Shown here piece after piece: positions 51,471 to 61,889 of a stretch of 64,000 nucleotides of DNA. The stretch spans positions 19,393-83,392 of the forward strand of contig JAJEHF010000145.1 of assembly GCA_022823865.1 (NCBI GenBank). Direction: 5' to 3'. Source of the DNA: Bryobacterales bacterium. Its GTDB lineage: Bacteria > Acidobacteriota > Terriglobia > Bryobacterales > UBA6623. Both the position numbers and the translations under genes were made by a program. The first letter of the stretch is position 1. The number at the start of each line of letters is the position of its first letter. Under the pieces are notes generated by a model that did not search any database, was not told where the DNA came from, and was given only the letters and a program-made list of their open reading frames with translations.

Positions 51471-52037
51471 ATGGTTAAGCACGGATCCATCTTGATCGCC
51501 CTGCTGATGGCCCCTGCGGCTTTCGGAGGCTCGTGGACCGTCTGCGTGAGCGACACCTCGGCACTGCTGACTCCTCCCGTTCGCGGCGCGGCCACCCGAG
51601 AGTTCCATTCCCTGATGGGGGGGCATGGAGCGGGGCTGGCGTTCGACAAGTGCGCCAAGGGCAGGCTCAGAATCCACCTCTTGATCAAGGACGAGCCGCC
51701 CAACGGGCTGGAGGGCGTGCTTGGCCTGGCTCGCCGCAACCGCGACCGCATAGAGCCGCAGCTGCAAGTCTTTTACGGATCCCTGGTCCGCTACCTCGGC
51801 GAACCCAACAACGCGAAGGCGATCGGCAGGGCGGTGGCGCGAGTGGCGGCGCACGAGGCGGCACACTTTCTCAAGCAACAGCCCCAGCACTGCGAGCGAG
51901 GCCTGCTGCAGGCGATGCTGTCCGCCTACGAACTCCTCGCGGCGGAGCCGTCGCCATTTCACTTTGACCCGCAGTGTGCGCCTGACGCTTCCGAAGGACA
52001 GGCCACTGCGACGCTGGCGAACGCAGCAACACCCTAG
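51471..52037 (+). CDS. Secreted protein with an HExxH zinc-protease-like motif
   Basis: A 188-residue protein from ATG 51471 with AAGGA directly adjacent. The signal peptide (SILIALLMAPAAFGGSW) leads to a mature domain with two early cysteines. The helix ARVAAHEAAHFLKQQPQH contains HEAAH, the HExxH zinc/catalytic motif, followed by a third possible ligand (H or C in QQPQHCERG). An archaemetzincin-like or minimal metalloprotease is possible. I do not recognise the family. Its own near-consensus promoter suggests regulated single-gene expression. Confidence 0.72.
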   Translation: MVKHGSILIALLMAPAAFGGSWTVCVSDTSALLTPPVRGAATREFHSLMGGHGAGLAFDKCAKGRLRIHLLIKDEPPNGLEGVLGLARRNRDRIEPQLQVFYGSLVRYLGEPNNAKAIGRAVARVAAHEAAHFLKQQPQHCERGLLQAMLSAYELLAAEPSPFHFDPQCAPDASEGQATATLANAATP

Positions 52038-52052
52038 GACGGCCGCGCGCGA

Positions 52053-54095
52053 TCAGCGGTCGGAGGAGTCCGCAGCGCCATCTTTCATGAGGTAGTCCCA
52101 ATGCTTGGCGGCATTGGCGACGACAGCGGGCAGATCTCGCGGCAGCATTAAGCCGGCCTCGATCAGGCTCAAGCCGGCCTGCGCCACGCGGCCGAGATAC
52201 TCGTCCCGTCCCGCGTAGCGTTCCATGATCGAGGGCCGCGGGTCCTTGCGCGCCTCGCGCTCGGCGCGGGTGCGCGGAAACGGGATGTAGGAGCCGACCA
52301 TGCTCGAGATCTCGTGGGTCGGCCCGGACCTAGCGTTGAACAGGTTCCATCCGGTGTAGGTGGCCAGTGGGACCTGCAGCTCTGGCACGCGCACTCCCGG
52401 AATCTCGTTGCCGTCGGAATCGACCGCGGGCACCAGCGTCGGGAAGGCCTTTCCGATCCGCGGCGGCTCTTGCGTCACCACGCCGCGTTCGACGAAGTCG
52501 GGGCCATAGTCAGCCCGGTATGCCCGATGGACGCCAGTGGAAGTCTCCACGCCGGGAATGTTCGGAAAACGCAGCTCCTCGGCCGCCACCAGGCTCTTCT
52601 CGGCGAGCAACGGGTAGCGGCTGGCGGGGGGCGAGCCGCGGCCTGCGGACCACTCGCTCATGGCGAGCAGCAACGCCCGCATCGGCCACCGGAACGTCAG
52701 CGGGTTGGCCCTTTGCTGGCCGATCGTGACGCTCGGCGGGAACCCGGCCGGTCCGTGCTGCGTGCCGGCGAAGAGGAACACTCGCACGTTGTCCAGCAGG
52801 CCGATGTCCGTGGCACCTTCAAGATCGGTGTGGATCAGCGAGGCCGCACGTCCCCAGTACTCGTAGGAGGAGTTGGTGTAGAAGATCTTCGGCCAGAACT
52901 TCCGGTCCAGCGCGTGCGCCAAGATGCCGTCCTCGCGCCCGGTCTCGGCATCGCGCTGGGCGACATCGGTAAACGGATAGATGTCGGTCGGATAGAAGAA
53001 GTTGAGATAGGGGTGGGCATCGCGGGACGGCTGGGCGAAGCGGTGGTTGAAGCTTCCCCGCCCGCCTCCGGCGACATGCGACATGATCCCGTCGAAGGCA
53101 ATGCGATCCTGCTCGTCTTGGTTGAAGCCGTAGTACAGGAACGTCCGCAAGAAGCGCCCGCTCTGAGAGATGCCGAAGGCTATGGCGCGGTCGATGGCAT
53201 CGACGGGGATCCCGAGCGGCTCCGAGCCCTCGTACTTCAGCCGCGACACTGCGTCACGCACGGCTGCCGGGCCCAAGCCGACCAGGGGCGGGTTCTCCGA
53301 GACGTAGACCACCTCGTAAATGCGCCCCGGCTCGAACCCGCCTTCGAGATAGACCGAGCCCCGATCCGGCACGGGCTCACCGCCCTCCATGCGCGCGAAG
53401 CGCCACCGTTCGCGAGGAATCGGCCGGCGCTGGCCGTTGGCGGCGTCCCGCACGGTCATGCGGTTCTCCGCCGCCTGCGGGTCGGCCACCTCGTAGGGGA
53501 TGTGGTTGCGGTCAGCCAGCGAGTGCGAAAGCAGTCGGTCCTTCACCACGAAGTCGCTCCGCACCACCCCCCGGATGGCCGCCCCGTCGCGGCTGGCGAC
53601 CGGAGTGGTGAGCCGTATCAGCCCGGGCGACCGCGGCGGGTCGAACTGCCAGCCGAGCCAGAGCAACGTGAACCCCTCTTCGAGCAAGAACCCGTCGCCG
53701 AAGTGTCGTTCTTCGCTGGGATCGAGGCTGCCGGCTGCCCCGTTGAAGAAGCCCAGCATGCCCTTGCGACCGCGATTCGAGACCTCATAGAGCAGCGAGC
53801 CGTTGCCGCGGCGCGGATCTTGCGGCCGCAGCAGGAAGAACTCCGACGAGTACTCGACCTCGCCATCGGCGTTGCGCGGCGCGAGGGCGATGTCCGTGAT
53901 GATCTTGTTTGCCGGGTTGTCCGGGTTGGCTGCGAAACGGATGGTGCCCTTGATGCGCTCATACGGCCCCGCCAGTCCAAATGGCCGGCCGTCCAGCACC
54001 GGTTCTCGGCTGGTCACCTCCACGTTCACCACGCGGGCTTGAAGCGCGCCCAACAGGAGTGTGCCGAAAAGGGCCAGTGAGATCGTGCGGAGCAT
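52053..54095 (-). CDS. Large secreted alpha/beta-hydrolase domain protein (Abhydrolase_10-like)
   Basis: A 680-residue protein from ATG 54093-54095 with a signal peptide (SLALFGTLLLGALQARVV). The N-terminal domain (VEVTSREPVLDGRPFGLAGP) and the core (AIAFGISQSGRFLRTFLYYG, with the nucleophile in G-I-S-Q-S-G-R-F) match the 'alpha/beta hydrolase domain' family of large exported esterases as I remember it. A late GTQHGPAGFPPS block may carry the histidine. Substrate unknown. It converges with the HExxH gene and diverges from the PSD1 gene. Confidence 0.85.
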   Translation of the reverse strand: MLRTISLALFGTLLLGALQARVVNVEVTSREPVLDGRPFGLAGPYERIKGTIRFAANPDNPANKIITDIALAPRNADGEVEYSSEFFLLRPQDPRRGNGSLLYEVSNRGRKGMLGFFNGAAGSLDPSEERHFGDGFLLEEGFTLLWLGWQFDPPRSPGLIRLTTPVASRDGAAIRGVVRSDFVVKDRLLSHSLADRNHIPYEVADPQAAENRMTVRDAANGQRRPIPRERWRFARMEGGEPVPDRGSVYLEGGFEPGRIYEVVYVSENPPLVGLGPAAVRDAVSRLKYEGSEPLGIPVDAIDRAIAFGISQSGRFLRTFLYYGFNQDEQDRIAFDGIMSHVAGGGRGSFNHRFAQPSRDAHPYLNFFYPTDIYPFTDVAQRDAETGREDGILAHALDRKFWPKIFYTNSSYEYWGRAASLIHTDLEGATDIGLLDNVRVFLFAGTQHGPAGFPPSVTIGQQRANPLTFRWPMRALLLAMSEWSAGRGSPPASRYPLLAEKSLVAAEELRFPNIPGVETSTGVHRAYRADYGPDFVERGVVTQEPPRIGKAFPTLVPAVDSDGNEIPGVRVPELQVPLATYTGWNLFNARSGPTHEISSMVGSYIPFPRTRAEREARKDPRPSIMERYAGRDEYLGRVAQAGLSLIEAGLMLPRDLPAVVANAAKHWDYLMKDGAADSSDR

Positions 54096-54160
54096 AGGTA
54101 CATTACAAGTCGGCGGGCCCAAGACTGCAACCCCACCCTAGCCGGGCCTGTCGATATACT

Positions 54161-57100
54161 GTGAGCGGATTGTCACGCTCCGCCTTCTGCTGGCTACTGC
54201 TGCTAGCTGCCGTTCCCGCGCTTGCGGTCGATTTCGACCGAGACGTCCGTCCTATCCTTTCCGACAACTGCTACGCATGCCACGGGCCTGACGCCTCGCA
54301 AAGGCAAGCGAACCTGAGGCTCGACGTGGAAGAGGAAGTGCGCCGGGTCGCGAGCGAGGCGCTGAGGCGCGTAGCGAGCGACGATGCATCTACGCGCATG
54401 CCCCCCGCCTACCTGGGGCATGACCAGCTTCCCGACAGCAAGATAGCGATTCTTCAAGACTGGGTAGAAGCCGGCGCGCCGTGGAGCGCGCACTGGGCAT
54501 TCATGGCGCCAGCCCGTCCCGAACAGCCGTCTGTGCGATGGGAAGAGCGCGTGCACAACGAGATTGATCGCTTCGTGTTCAAGCGTCTCGAGCAAGAGGG
54601 GCTGAAGCCTTCCCCAGAGGCCGACCGCAGGACGCTGATCCGCAGGCTGAGCCTGGACCTGACGGGCCTGCCGCCCGACGTCGGAGACGTGCGCGCGTTC
54701 TTGGACGACCCTTCCCCGGACGCGTACGAACGTCTCGTTGACCGGTTGCTCGACTCGCCGCGGTACGGAGAAAGAATGGCGAGCCGCTGGCTCGACGCGG
54801 CGCGCTACGCGGACACGCAGGGATATCAGAACGACGCTCCGGTACAAATGTGGCGCTGGCGGGACTGGGTCATCGAGGCGTTCAACTCGAACAAGCCCTT
54901 CGACGAATTCACGGTCGAGCAGATCGCCGGAGACATGCTTGGCGATCCCACCCTCGACCAGCTGATCGCAACAGGGTTTAATCGGAACCATCGCAGCAAC
55001 AGCGAACTGGGAATCGTTGACGAAGAATACAGGGTCGAGTACGTCGTTGACCGGGTGGAAACCATGTCAACCGTCTTCCTGGGCCTGACGGTGGGCTGCG
55101 CCCGCTGCCACGATCACAAGTACGACCCTATCTCGCAGAAGGAGTTCTACCAGCTCTTCGCATACTTCAACAACGTCCCCGAACGCGGCAGGGTGCTGCG
55201 CCCCTTCAACTCTCCGCCGAGAATTCCAGCGCCTACCAGGGAGGAAGCTCGCGAGCTCGAGGGGCTTGCAGATGAGATTTCCCTCGCCGAGGAGTCCTAC
55301 CGCACGATTCGCGCATCAGCCGCAGAGGACGTCGAAAGCTGGGAGCGGAAGCTAGCCCAATCGGAGGAACCATTGAATTGGCTGCCCCGCCATGGGCTCG
55401 CGGCCCGGTTCGACTTCGAAAGCGACCACCCTGACGCGGTGCCATCCGGCGAGGTGGAACATGTCGACGGCCGGGTCGGCCGTGCAGTCCGGCTTCGGGG
55501 GATCGGTCATCTGGAAGCGAAGGAGCTGTTGGATTACGACTACAACGACTCATTCAGCCTGGCTGCCTGGATCCAGCCAGAGTCGCCGGAGGGCATCATC
55601 CTGAGTCGCTCGCAGACGTTCAATGCCCACGACGAAAACTCCGGCAGGGGGGTCACCCTCGCACTCGAGGAAGGGAGGCTGAAACTGAAGCTGATCGGCA
55701 GGATGGACGACTGGATCGTCGTCAGCTCCCGCCAAGCTCTTGAACTGAATCGCTGGACGCACGTAGCCGCGACCTACGACGGGTCGCGCCTGGCTGGCGG
55801 CATCACGTTGTACATCGACGGGCGCAAGACCGGCACAGTGGCCGAACTGGACTATTCCAACGGCGGAATCAAGACCAAGGAGCCGTTTCGGATCGGCGCG
55901 GGCGCGGACAAGGGCAGCGGATTGCTCGGCAGCATCGACGAGGTCGCCGTCTACGACCGGGAGCTGACCGCCGACGAAGCGTCCATGCTCGCCGTGGCTG
56001 AGGGCCTGAACGAAATCGCGCGGATCCAGCGCACCGACCGGACCGGCGGCCAAAGGCACAAGCTGAACCGAGCCTTTGCCGACGCGTTCGGCACCCCGGC
56101 CGTGAAGTCTAGCTGGGCAGCGCTGAACCGATTGAGGCGCGCGAGAGAAGCGCTCATGGAACGGGTCTCCAGCGTGATGATCATGGCCGAGATGGAGACC
56201 CCTCGCGAGACCTTTATACTCGAGCGCGGCGCCTACGACCAACCGGGGGCCAGGGTGTCGCCCGGTGTGCTATCCGCGCTGCCGCCCTTGCCCGAGTCAG
56301 TGCCGAACAACCGGCTAGGCCTTGCGCGCTGGCTGGTCGACCCGGCGAATCCCCTGACGGCTCGGGTGACGGCGAACCGGTTGTGGCAGATGCTGTTCGG
56401 CGAGGGGCTTGTGCGGACACCGGAAAACCTTGGCACCCAAGGCGAGCGGCCGACGCATCCGGAACTGCTGGATTGGCTGGCGGTCGAGTTCGTCGAGAGC
56501 GGCTGGGATGTCAAGTCGCTCTTGAAGACGATCGCGATAAGCGCGACATACAGGCAGGAATCGAAACGAGCAGACGACGGGATGCGCGAAGACCCGACAA
56601 ACCGGCTCCTGTCCCGCGGGCCGCGTTTCCGGCTGTCGGCGGAAGCTGTCCGAGACCAAGCGCTGCTGCTGGCGGGGCTGTTGCGGGAACGCCTGGGCGG
56701 GCCGTCGGTAAAGACGTACCAACCGGACGGACTCTGGTTTGACATCGCCGCCGGTGGCGGTTACACCCGTGACACGGGAGAGAATCTCTACCGCAGGAGC
56801 CTGTACACCTACTGGCGCAGAACCATCGGACCGCCGGCAATGCTCAACTTCGACTCGGCTACGCGAGAGACTTGCACGGTGCGGACCGAGCGAACCAACA
56901 CGCCCCTGCAGGCGCTGAACTTGATGAACGACGTCACGTTCGTAGAGGCCTCGCGGAAGTTCGGCGAGCGGATGTATCTCGAAGGGGGTCGAACCGCGGA
57001 GGATCGCCTGGCGTACGGCTTCGAGATGGCCACCGGAAGGATTCCCAGCGCCCGCGAGACGGAGATTCTCGATCGGGCGTTGGCCAAGCAGTTGCACAGC

Positions 57101-57247
57101 TTCAGGGCCGACTCGAACGCAGCCGAGGAACTGCTGCAGCAAGGAGACAGCTCCGCAGACACGCGCATAGGGCGCGGCGAGCTCGCAGCTTACGCGATGA
57201 CAGCGGGCATGATCCTGAACCTTGACGAGACGGTGACAAAGCAATGA
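54161..57247 (+). CDS. PSD1/planctomycete cytochrome C domain protein with LamG insert
   Basis: A 1028-residue exported protein; signal peptide [17 protein letters not shown]. Order: cytochrome-like PSCyt1 with [20 protein letters not shown] (CxxCH), DUF1549 with [20 protein letters not shown] and [20 protein letters not shown] plus a second [14 protein letters not shown] (CxxCH), a concanavalin/LamG-like segment (~410-605, [20 protein letters not shown]), then DUF1553 with [20 protein letters not shown] and [20 protein letters not shown]. The family is typical of Planctomycetes and Solibacter-type Acidobacteria. TATACT abuts the GTG start; a TTG at 54170 is an alternative. Coupled to the DUF1501 gene by a 4-nt overlap. 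Confidence 0.9.
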   Translation: MSGLSRSAFCWLLLLAAVPALAVDFDRDVRPILSDNCYACHGPDASQRQANLRLDVEEEVRRVASEALRRVASDDASTRMPPAYLGHDQLPDSKIAILQDWVEAGAPWSAHWAFMAPARPEQPSVRWEERVHNEIDRFVFKRLEQEGLKPSPEADRRTLIRRLSLDLTGLPPDVGDVRAFLDDPSPDAYERLVDRLLDSPRYGERMASRWLDAARYADTQGYQNDAPVQMWRWRDWVIEAFNSNKPFDEFTVEQIAGDMLGDPTLDQLIATGFNRNHRSNSELGIVDEEYRVEYVVDRVETMSTVFLGLTVGCARCHDHKYDPISQKEFYQLFAYFNNVPERGRVLRPFNSPPRIPAPTREEARELEGLADEISLAEESYRTIRASAAEDVESWERKLAQSEEPLNWLPRHGLAARFDFESDHPDAVPSGEVEHVDGRVGRAVRLRGIGHLEAKELLDYDYNDSFSLAAWIQPESPEGIILSRSQTFNAHDENSGRGVTLALEEGRLKLKLIGRMDDWIVVSSRQALELNRWTHVAATYDGSRLAGGITLYIDGRKTGTVAELDYSNGGIKTKEPFRIGAGADKGSGLLGSIDEVAVYDRELTADEASMLAVAEGLNEIARIQRTDRTGGQRHKLNRAFADAFGTPAVKSSWAALNRLRRAREALMERVSSVMIMAEMETPRETFILERGAYDQPGARVSPGVLSALPPLPESVPNNRLGLARWLVDPANPLTARVTANRLWQMLFGEGLVRTPENLGTQGERPTHPELLDWLAVEFVESGWDVKSLLKTIAISATYRQESKRADDGMREDPTNRLLSRGPRFRLSAEAVRDQALLLAGLLRERLGGPSVKTYQPDGLWFDIAAGGGYTRDTGENLYRRSLYTYWRRTIGPPAMLNFDSATRETCTVRTERTNTPLQALNLMNDVTFVEASRKFGERMYLEGGRTAEDRLAYGFEMATGRIPSARETEILDRALAKQLHSFRADSNAAEELLQQGDSSADTRIGRGELAAYAMTAGMILNLDETVTKQ

Positions 57248-58677
57248 CACTTCCTGACTCGTCGACCCATCTGACGCGGCGCCACTTCTTCGGCCGCAAC
57301 GCGAGCGGACTCGGCATCGCCGCATTGGCCCACTTGATGGGAAGAGACGCTGCGGCAGGCAGCGGTTTGCCCGGGTTGCCGCATTTCGCGCCCAAGGCCA
57401 AGCAGGTCATTTATCTCTTCCAGAGCGGCGGGCCTTCGCAGATCGACTTGTTCGATCACAAGCCGAAGCTGAAACAGCTTCACGGGACGGAACTGCCAGA
57501 TTCGATTCGCCGCGGTCAGCGACTGACTGGCATGACCGCCTCGCAGACGTCGTTCCCGGTTCACGAGACTTGGTTCGACTTCAAGCAACGTGGCGAGTCC
57601 GGCGCATGGGTCAGCGAGTTGCTCCCCTATACGGCACAGATTGCCGACAAGCTCTCGTTCATTCGAACGATGCATACCGAGGCGATCAATCACGACCCGG
57701 CGGTAACGTTCTTCCAGACCGGAGCGCAGCTTGCCGGGCGCCCGAGCATCGGAGCGTGGCTCTCGTACGGCCTGGGCACCGAAAACGAAGACCTGCCAGC
57801 GTTCGTCGTGATGACCTCGCGGGGATCGGGGCGAGTCGGCCAGGCGCTTTACACGAGGCTGTGGGGCAGCGGTTTCCTTCCAAGCCGCTACCAAGGCGTC
57901 AAGTTCCGCTCGCAGGGAGATCCGGTGCTCTACCTGTCGAACCCGGCGGGCGTGAATGGCGATCGGCGGCGGATGTTCCTAGACGACCTTTCGGCCTTGA
58001 ACCGAATCCAGCAGGAGCAGTTCGCCGACCCGGAGATCGAGACGCGGATCGCCCAGTACGAGATGGCATACCGGATGCAGACATCTGTTCCGGAACTAAT
58101 GGATCTGTCGAACGAGCCGGAATCCACGTTCGATCTGTACGGCGAGGCTGCGCGCGAGCCGGGAACGTACGCGCGCCACTGTTTGGTCGCACGACGGTTG
58201 GTGGAGCGTGGCGTGCGCTTCGTTCAGCTCTTTCATCGGGGATGGGATCAGCACCGCTCGTTGCCGAACCAACTCCCCAAGCAGTGCGCCGATACCGACC
58301 AAGCCTCGGCAGCGCTGGTCAAGGACCTTGAGCGGCGCGGACTGCTCGACGAAACGCTAGTGGTGTGGGGCGGGGAGTTCGGGCGCACCGTCTACTGCCA
58401 GGGCCTGATGACCGACGACAGCTACGGCCGCGACCACCACCCCCGCTGTTTCACGATTTGGCTCGCCGGAGGGGGCGTGAAGCCGGCGGAAACTTACGGC
58501 GAAACCGACGACTTCTGCTACAACATTGTCGACAAGCCAGTTCACGTTCACGACCTGCACGCGACCCTGCTGCACCAGCTAGGGATTGACCACACGAAAC
58601 TGACCTACTCATATCAAGGGCGCCAGTTCCGCCTTACCGACGTAGGCGGTGAGATTCTCCGCGATCTGGTCGGCTAG
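57244..58677 (+). CDS. DUF1501 family exported protein
   Basis: A 477-residue protein from ATG 57244 (ATGA overlap). A twin-arginine signal ([19 protein letters not shown]) is followed by the DUF1501/sulfatase-like core: [56 protein letters not shown] and [19 protein letters not shown]. It resembles alkaline phosphatase-superfamily folds, but its activity is unknown. Always found beside PSD1-type proteins, so the two likely act together outside the cytoplasm, perhaps in polysaccharide or sulfate-ester processing. Confidence 0.92.
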   Translation: MTLPDSSTHLTRRHFFGRNASGLGIAALAHLMGRDAAAGSGLPGLPHFAPKAKQVIYLFQSGGPSQIDLFDHKPKLKQLHGTELPDSIRRGQRLTGMTASQTSFPVHETWFDFKQRGESGAWVSELLPYTAQIADKLSFIRTMHTEAINHDPAVTFFQTGAQLAGRPSIGAWLSYGLGTENEDLPAFVVMTSRGSGRVGQALYTRLWGSGFLPSRYQGVKFRSQGDPVLYLSNPAGVNGDRRRMFLDDLSALNRIQQEQFADPEIETRIAQYEMAYRMQTSVPELMDLSNEPESTFDLYGEAAREPGTYARHCLVARRLVERGVRFVQLFHRGWDQHRSLPNQLPKQCADTDQASAALVKDLERRGLLDETLVVWGGEFGRTVYCQGLMTDDSYGRDHHPRCFTIWLAGGGVKPAETYGETDDFCYNIVDKPVHVHDLHATLLHQLGIDHTKLTYSYQGRQFRLTDVGGEILRDLVG

Positions 58678-58750
58678 CGGCCCTGCCCCCAAAGCCGCCC
58701 TATGTGGTTCTGGGAGCGGACAGGAATCGGGGAGGGGCTTGCCGAGTCGA

Positions 58751-59050
58751 TCAGTCTGTGGCGGAATTATCGCGACTCACGCATCGGCTTGAAGTCGAGC
58801 GGAACCCTCCTCGTTCGTCGTATCCGAGAATCTCGTCGGCCGGTCTCGTGTCGATGTCGGGTAGCGCCGCACAACGGCCAGAGATCTCCACGATGGCTGC
58901 CCGAATCGAAGATGCCTCTCTCCGGCCCCACGTGCGCCGAAGAGCGTCTTCGAGAGCGCCGATGATCGCGTCGGTCACGGTGGTGCCCCGTTCCTTCGCG
59001 AGGGCCCTTGCGAGCCGCTCAGCTTCGACATTCTTGATGCTCAGTGCCAT
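58751..59050 (-). CDS. Orphan VapB-type antitoxin with altered C-terminus
   Basis: A 99-residue protein from ATG 59048-59050. The N-terminus MALSIKNVEAERLARALAKE with the following TVTDAIIGALEDALRRT is the transcription-factor domain of VapB (Rv0623-like) antitoxins. The family normally ends just after DEILGYDERGLP; here the sequence after DEILGYDERGG is unrelated (FRSTSSRCVSRDNSATD), suggesting a frameshift or truncation. No PIN-domain toxin follows. Probably a decaying remnant of a vapBC locus. Confidence 0.75.
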   Translation of the reverse strand: MALSIKNVEAERLARALAKERGTTVTDAIIGALEDALRRTWGRREASSIRAAIVEISGRCAALPDIDTRPADEILGYDERGGFRSTSSRCVSRDNSATD

Positions 59051-59315
59051 GTGTGCATCCTTCAGCCCTTTTTATCTTAGGGAGGTGCCGGAGAGGGGGA
59101 TGGCCGCCACTACCTCGGACTCTCTCCTCTTAGGGCCGCAGGTGGTGCCAGCCCACCGGACTGGCCGGGTCCACTGACCGACGTCGCCTCCCCGGGCTGA
59201 GGCTTGCCTTCCCCTTGACGACCGCCAGGCAGGCGCTCGGGGGCTACCCTTGGCGTGCCGGCGCGGTACTCGCCCCTCGACCGCATCGACAAGGAGAGCC
59301 TGAGGCTACTGGAGG

Positions 59316-60281
59316 TCAGTAGATCGCGACCGGCGCGACGGTGGATCCCGTGCCGCCCTGGATCTTGAGAGGCTGGACGACGAAGGCGAACTCGTGAACC
59401 CCGGCCGCGGCCAGTTCGTCCAGCTTCATCCGCTCCACCAGATGGATGCCGTTGACCACCAGCATGATCTGGTGGACGGGCAACGACACTTGCGGGTCCG
59501 GGTTGGGCGAGACCTCGACCGGCTGGTTGTCCGCCCCGAGCAGCATGGGATCCTGTTCCACGAGCCACTGCGCGGCCGCGACGCCGATCCCCGGATTGCT
59601 CGCCATGAAGCGCTCCGCGTCGGAGTCCCAGAGCACGCCCCAACCGGTGTGAATCAGCACCGCGTCGCCCGATTCCAGCGCTACGCCCTGCCGGTCGAGC
59701 GCTTGCTGCAGGTCGTCGACCGTGATCTCGTACGTGTCGGGTAGCATCGCAACGCCCTTCAGGGCGGCCACATCAATGAGCACACCCCGGGTCATGAGCG
59801 TGCCGACGTTCTCGACGCCGAGCCGAGTGAACCCGTCTCGCGTCATGATCTCGTTCTGATCGACACAGTTGTACAGGCTGCTGCCGATCGTCTGGTGGGT
59901 GAAACCGTCGAACTGCGTGCCCACCTGACCCATCTCGGCAACAACGAGTTCCTCGTTCGAGCCACGCTGGTTCGAACCCACGTTCGGGCCTGTCGGCTTC
60001 ATGTAGAGGTCGAAGTGACGGGGACCGAGCGGCATCGAGCCTCTCAGCACTCGTCCGAGCTCGATCACCCGCCCCTCTCGTATCAGACGCGCTGCCTTGA
60101 GCACCGTCTCGGGACCCATGTGGTTGGCCGCGCCGCGCTCGTCGTCGGCTCCCCACCGGCTGGGACAGCGCTCATCGGTCGACGGCGGGATCCACGACTG
60201 GCCGGCGGCGGGCGCAGCGGCACCCGAGACTAGGACGGTGAACGCAGCTACGGCGGGAACGGCAACGCTGGCGAATCGCAT
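59316..60281 (-). CDS. Secreted cyclase family protein (kynurenine formamidase-like fold)
   Basis: A 321-residue protein with a signal peptide (VPAVAAFTVLVSGAAAPAAG). The cyclase (PF04199-type) core shows ANHMGPETVLKAARLIREG, ELGRVLRGSMPLGPRHFDLY, the metal loop MGQVGTQFDGFTHQTIG (G-T-x-x-D-x-x-x-H), TRGVLIDVAALKG and VLIHTGWGVLWDSD. The first His of the usual H-x-G-T-H-x-D motif is Val/Gln here, so metal binding may be altered. Amidase or lactonase activity is plausible but not assignable. Confidence 0.85.
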   Translation of the reverse strand: MRFASVAVPAVAAFTVLVSGAAAPAAGQSWIPPSTDERCPSRWGADDERGAANHMGPETVLKAARLIREGRVIELGRVLRGSMPLGPRHFDLYMKPTGPNVGSNQRGSNEELVVAEMGQVGTQFDGFTHQTIGSSLYNCVDQNEIMTRDGFTRLGVENVGTLMTRGVLIDVAALKGVAMLPDTYEITVDDLQQALDRQGVALESGDAVLIHTGWGVLWDSDAERFMASNPGIGVAAAQWLVEQDPMLLGADNQPVEVSPNPDPQVSLPVHQIMLVVNGIHLVERMKLDELAAAGVHEFAFVVQPLKIQGGTGSTVAPVAIY

Positions 60282-60557
60282 GACTCTCCTCCCTGGGCGG
60301 TGTCTACAGCTCCTGCAAATTCTAGCGGAACGCGCAACCGGGCCGATCCGGCGGTCAACGCGCGGGATCCGGCAGACGGTGCCGTTTGCGCTCCTTCAGC
60401 GCATTCTTCATGGATGGAGAGAAGCTGGGATTCGCGGACAGATCCCACGCGGCGAAACCCTCGCGCCTGTCAATGGCGGCAGCGAGAGGGGCCGCGTCCG
60501 GGTTGTGGAAGGTCTCGCGGCGTGGCGACGCGGTCCGGATTCTGAACCTTTGCGAAC

Positions 60558-61826
60558 TTACGCCGACGGAGACGCTGATCCCGCCGACAGCCGCAGAAGG
60601 GCGCCGATGCGCTGGAGTACCGGCGGGTGCGAGTAGTGCAGGAAGACGTCCATCGGGTGCGGTGTTGGGTTGCTAAAGCTGTCGGCCACCAGCTTCTTCA
60701 GGGCGGCGACCAGAGGCGCGCCGCTGCCGGTAGTCTCTGCTGCGAAACGGTCAGCCTCGAACTCGTGCCGCCGCGAGAAGACGTTCATGAGGACTGACAG
60801 GACCAACTCGACGGGCCTGAAAAGGAGACTGAAGAAAACGAGCCCGGCATAGACCGACGATTCGGTGACATGGAACGCCGCGTAAAGGCCCTCCCGCCCG
60901 AGGAAGAGCGAGAGGATCCACAGCATCGCCCCTATGTGGCCGATCGACAGCGCCATGTTCGACCAAACGTGGCGCTTCTTGTAGTGGCCGATCTCGTGGG
61001 CCACCACCGCCACCACCTCGGGAACGCTGTACTCCTCGGCGAGGGTGTCGAACAGCCCGATGCGCTTGTGCTTGCCGAAGCCCGTGAAGAAAGCGTTCGG
61101 CTTTGACGACCTGCGTGAGCCGTCGACCACGAAGATGCCCTCGAGCGGGAAGCCCGCCGAGCGGGCGTATCCCAGGATGGCGTCGTGCAGCTCCCCGTCA
61201 TCGAGCGGAGTGAAGGTATTGAACAGAGGCATGATCCACGTCGGGCCGATGAACTGCACGGCGAGCATGAAGGCGGTTACCGCGATCCAGCACCAAATCC
61301 AAGCCAACGGCCCGACCGCCTCGAAAAATGCGAGGATGACGGCGAGCAGCGGCCCGCCGAGAAGGATGGTGAGGGCCGTGCCTTTCAACAGGTCGGCGCC
61401 GAACGTTCCCGCCGTGGTGCGGTTGAACCCATAACGGCCCTCGATCACGAACGTCGACCACGCCCCGAACGGGAGCTGGATGAGGGTCTTGGCGAGCAGC
61501 AGGGCGCCAATGAAGACGAGGCCGGTGACTACCGGGCCCTTGCCGAGTCCGCGAACCGCGGTATCGAGCCAAGCGAAGCCACCGGCGAACCAGAAGGTGA
61601 GTGTCGCCGCGAGACCAAGCGCCCCGCGGACGAGGCCGAACCGGGCGCGTGTCGCGCTGTAGCGCCGCGCCCGGGCGTACTTCTCGTCGTCGAACACGCC
61701 GGCGAGCTCGGCTGGCACCTTGGGGGCGAACGAGCGGGAGCTGAGCATTCCCGAGACCGCGCCCAGCAAGTACTCGCCGACGAGGGCGACCAGGATGACG
61801 ACGGCGAAGGTGTTCACAGCTCCCAA
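60558..61826 (-). CDS. M48 family zinc metalloprotease (STE24/CAAX protease-like)
   Basis: A 422-residue integral membrane protease. At least five hydrophobic segments surround the active site VVAVVAHEIGHYKKRHVWSN (HExxH) with the downstream glutamate in RRHEFEADRFAAETT (E-x-x-x-D). The conserved VVDGSRRSSKPNAFFTGFG block precedes the active site. It matches the Ste24p/CAAX-prenyl-protease-1 architecture, with the N-terminal peptidase_M48_N domain. In bacteria these act on membrane proteins; substrate unknown. Confidence 0.92.
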   Translation of the reverse strand: MGAVNTFAVVILVALVGEYLLGAVSGMLSSRSFAPKVPAELAGVFDDEKYARARRYSATRARFGLVRGALGLAATLTFWFAGGFAWLDTAVRGLGKGPVVTGLVFIGALLLAKTLIQLPFGAWSTFVIEGRYGFNRTTAGTFGADLLKGTALTILLGGPLLAVILAFFEAVGPLAWIWCWIAVTAFMLAVQFIGPTWIMPLFNTFTPLDDGELHDAILGYARSAGFPLEGIFVVDGSRRSSKPNAFFTGFGKHKRIGLFDTLAEEYSVPEVVAVVAHEIGHYKKRHVWSNMALSIGHIGAMLWILSLFLGREGLYAAFHVTESSVYAGLVFFSLLFRPVELVLSVLMNVFSRRHEFEADRFAAETTGSGAPLVAALKKLVADSFSNPTPHPMDVFLHYSHPPVLQRIGALLRLSAGSASPSA

Positions 61827-61889
61827 AGGAATCCCTGTGCGGGATCCCCTACATTACCGCCATCCGCGAACTTGGGGCGCGAGGCAACA

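Noticed and set aside
52314..54080. 588-codon open frame antisense to the alpha/beta-hydrolase gene
   Set aside because: Shadow frame; low-complexity Arg/Gly/Val/His content and no signal or motif, whereas the minus strand has a signal peptide and nucleophile motif.
60300..60557. Protein-like minus-strand stretch after the M48 gene (ETFHNPDAAPLAAAIDRREG)
   Set aside because: No in-frame start codon after the M48 stop, no recognised family; not enough to call a gene.
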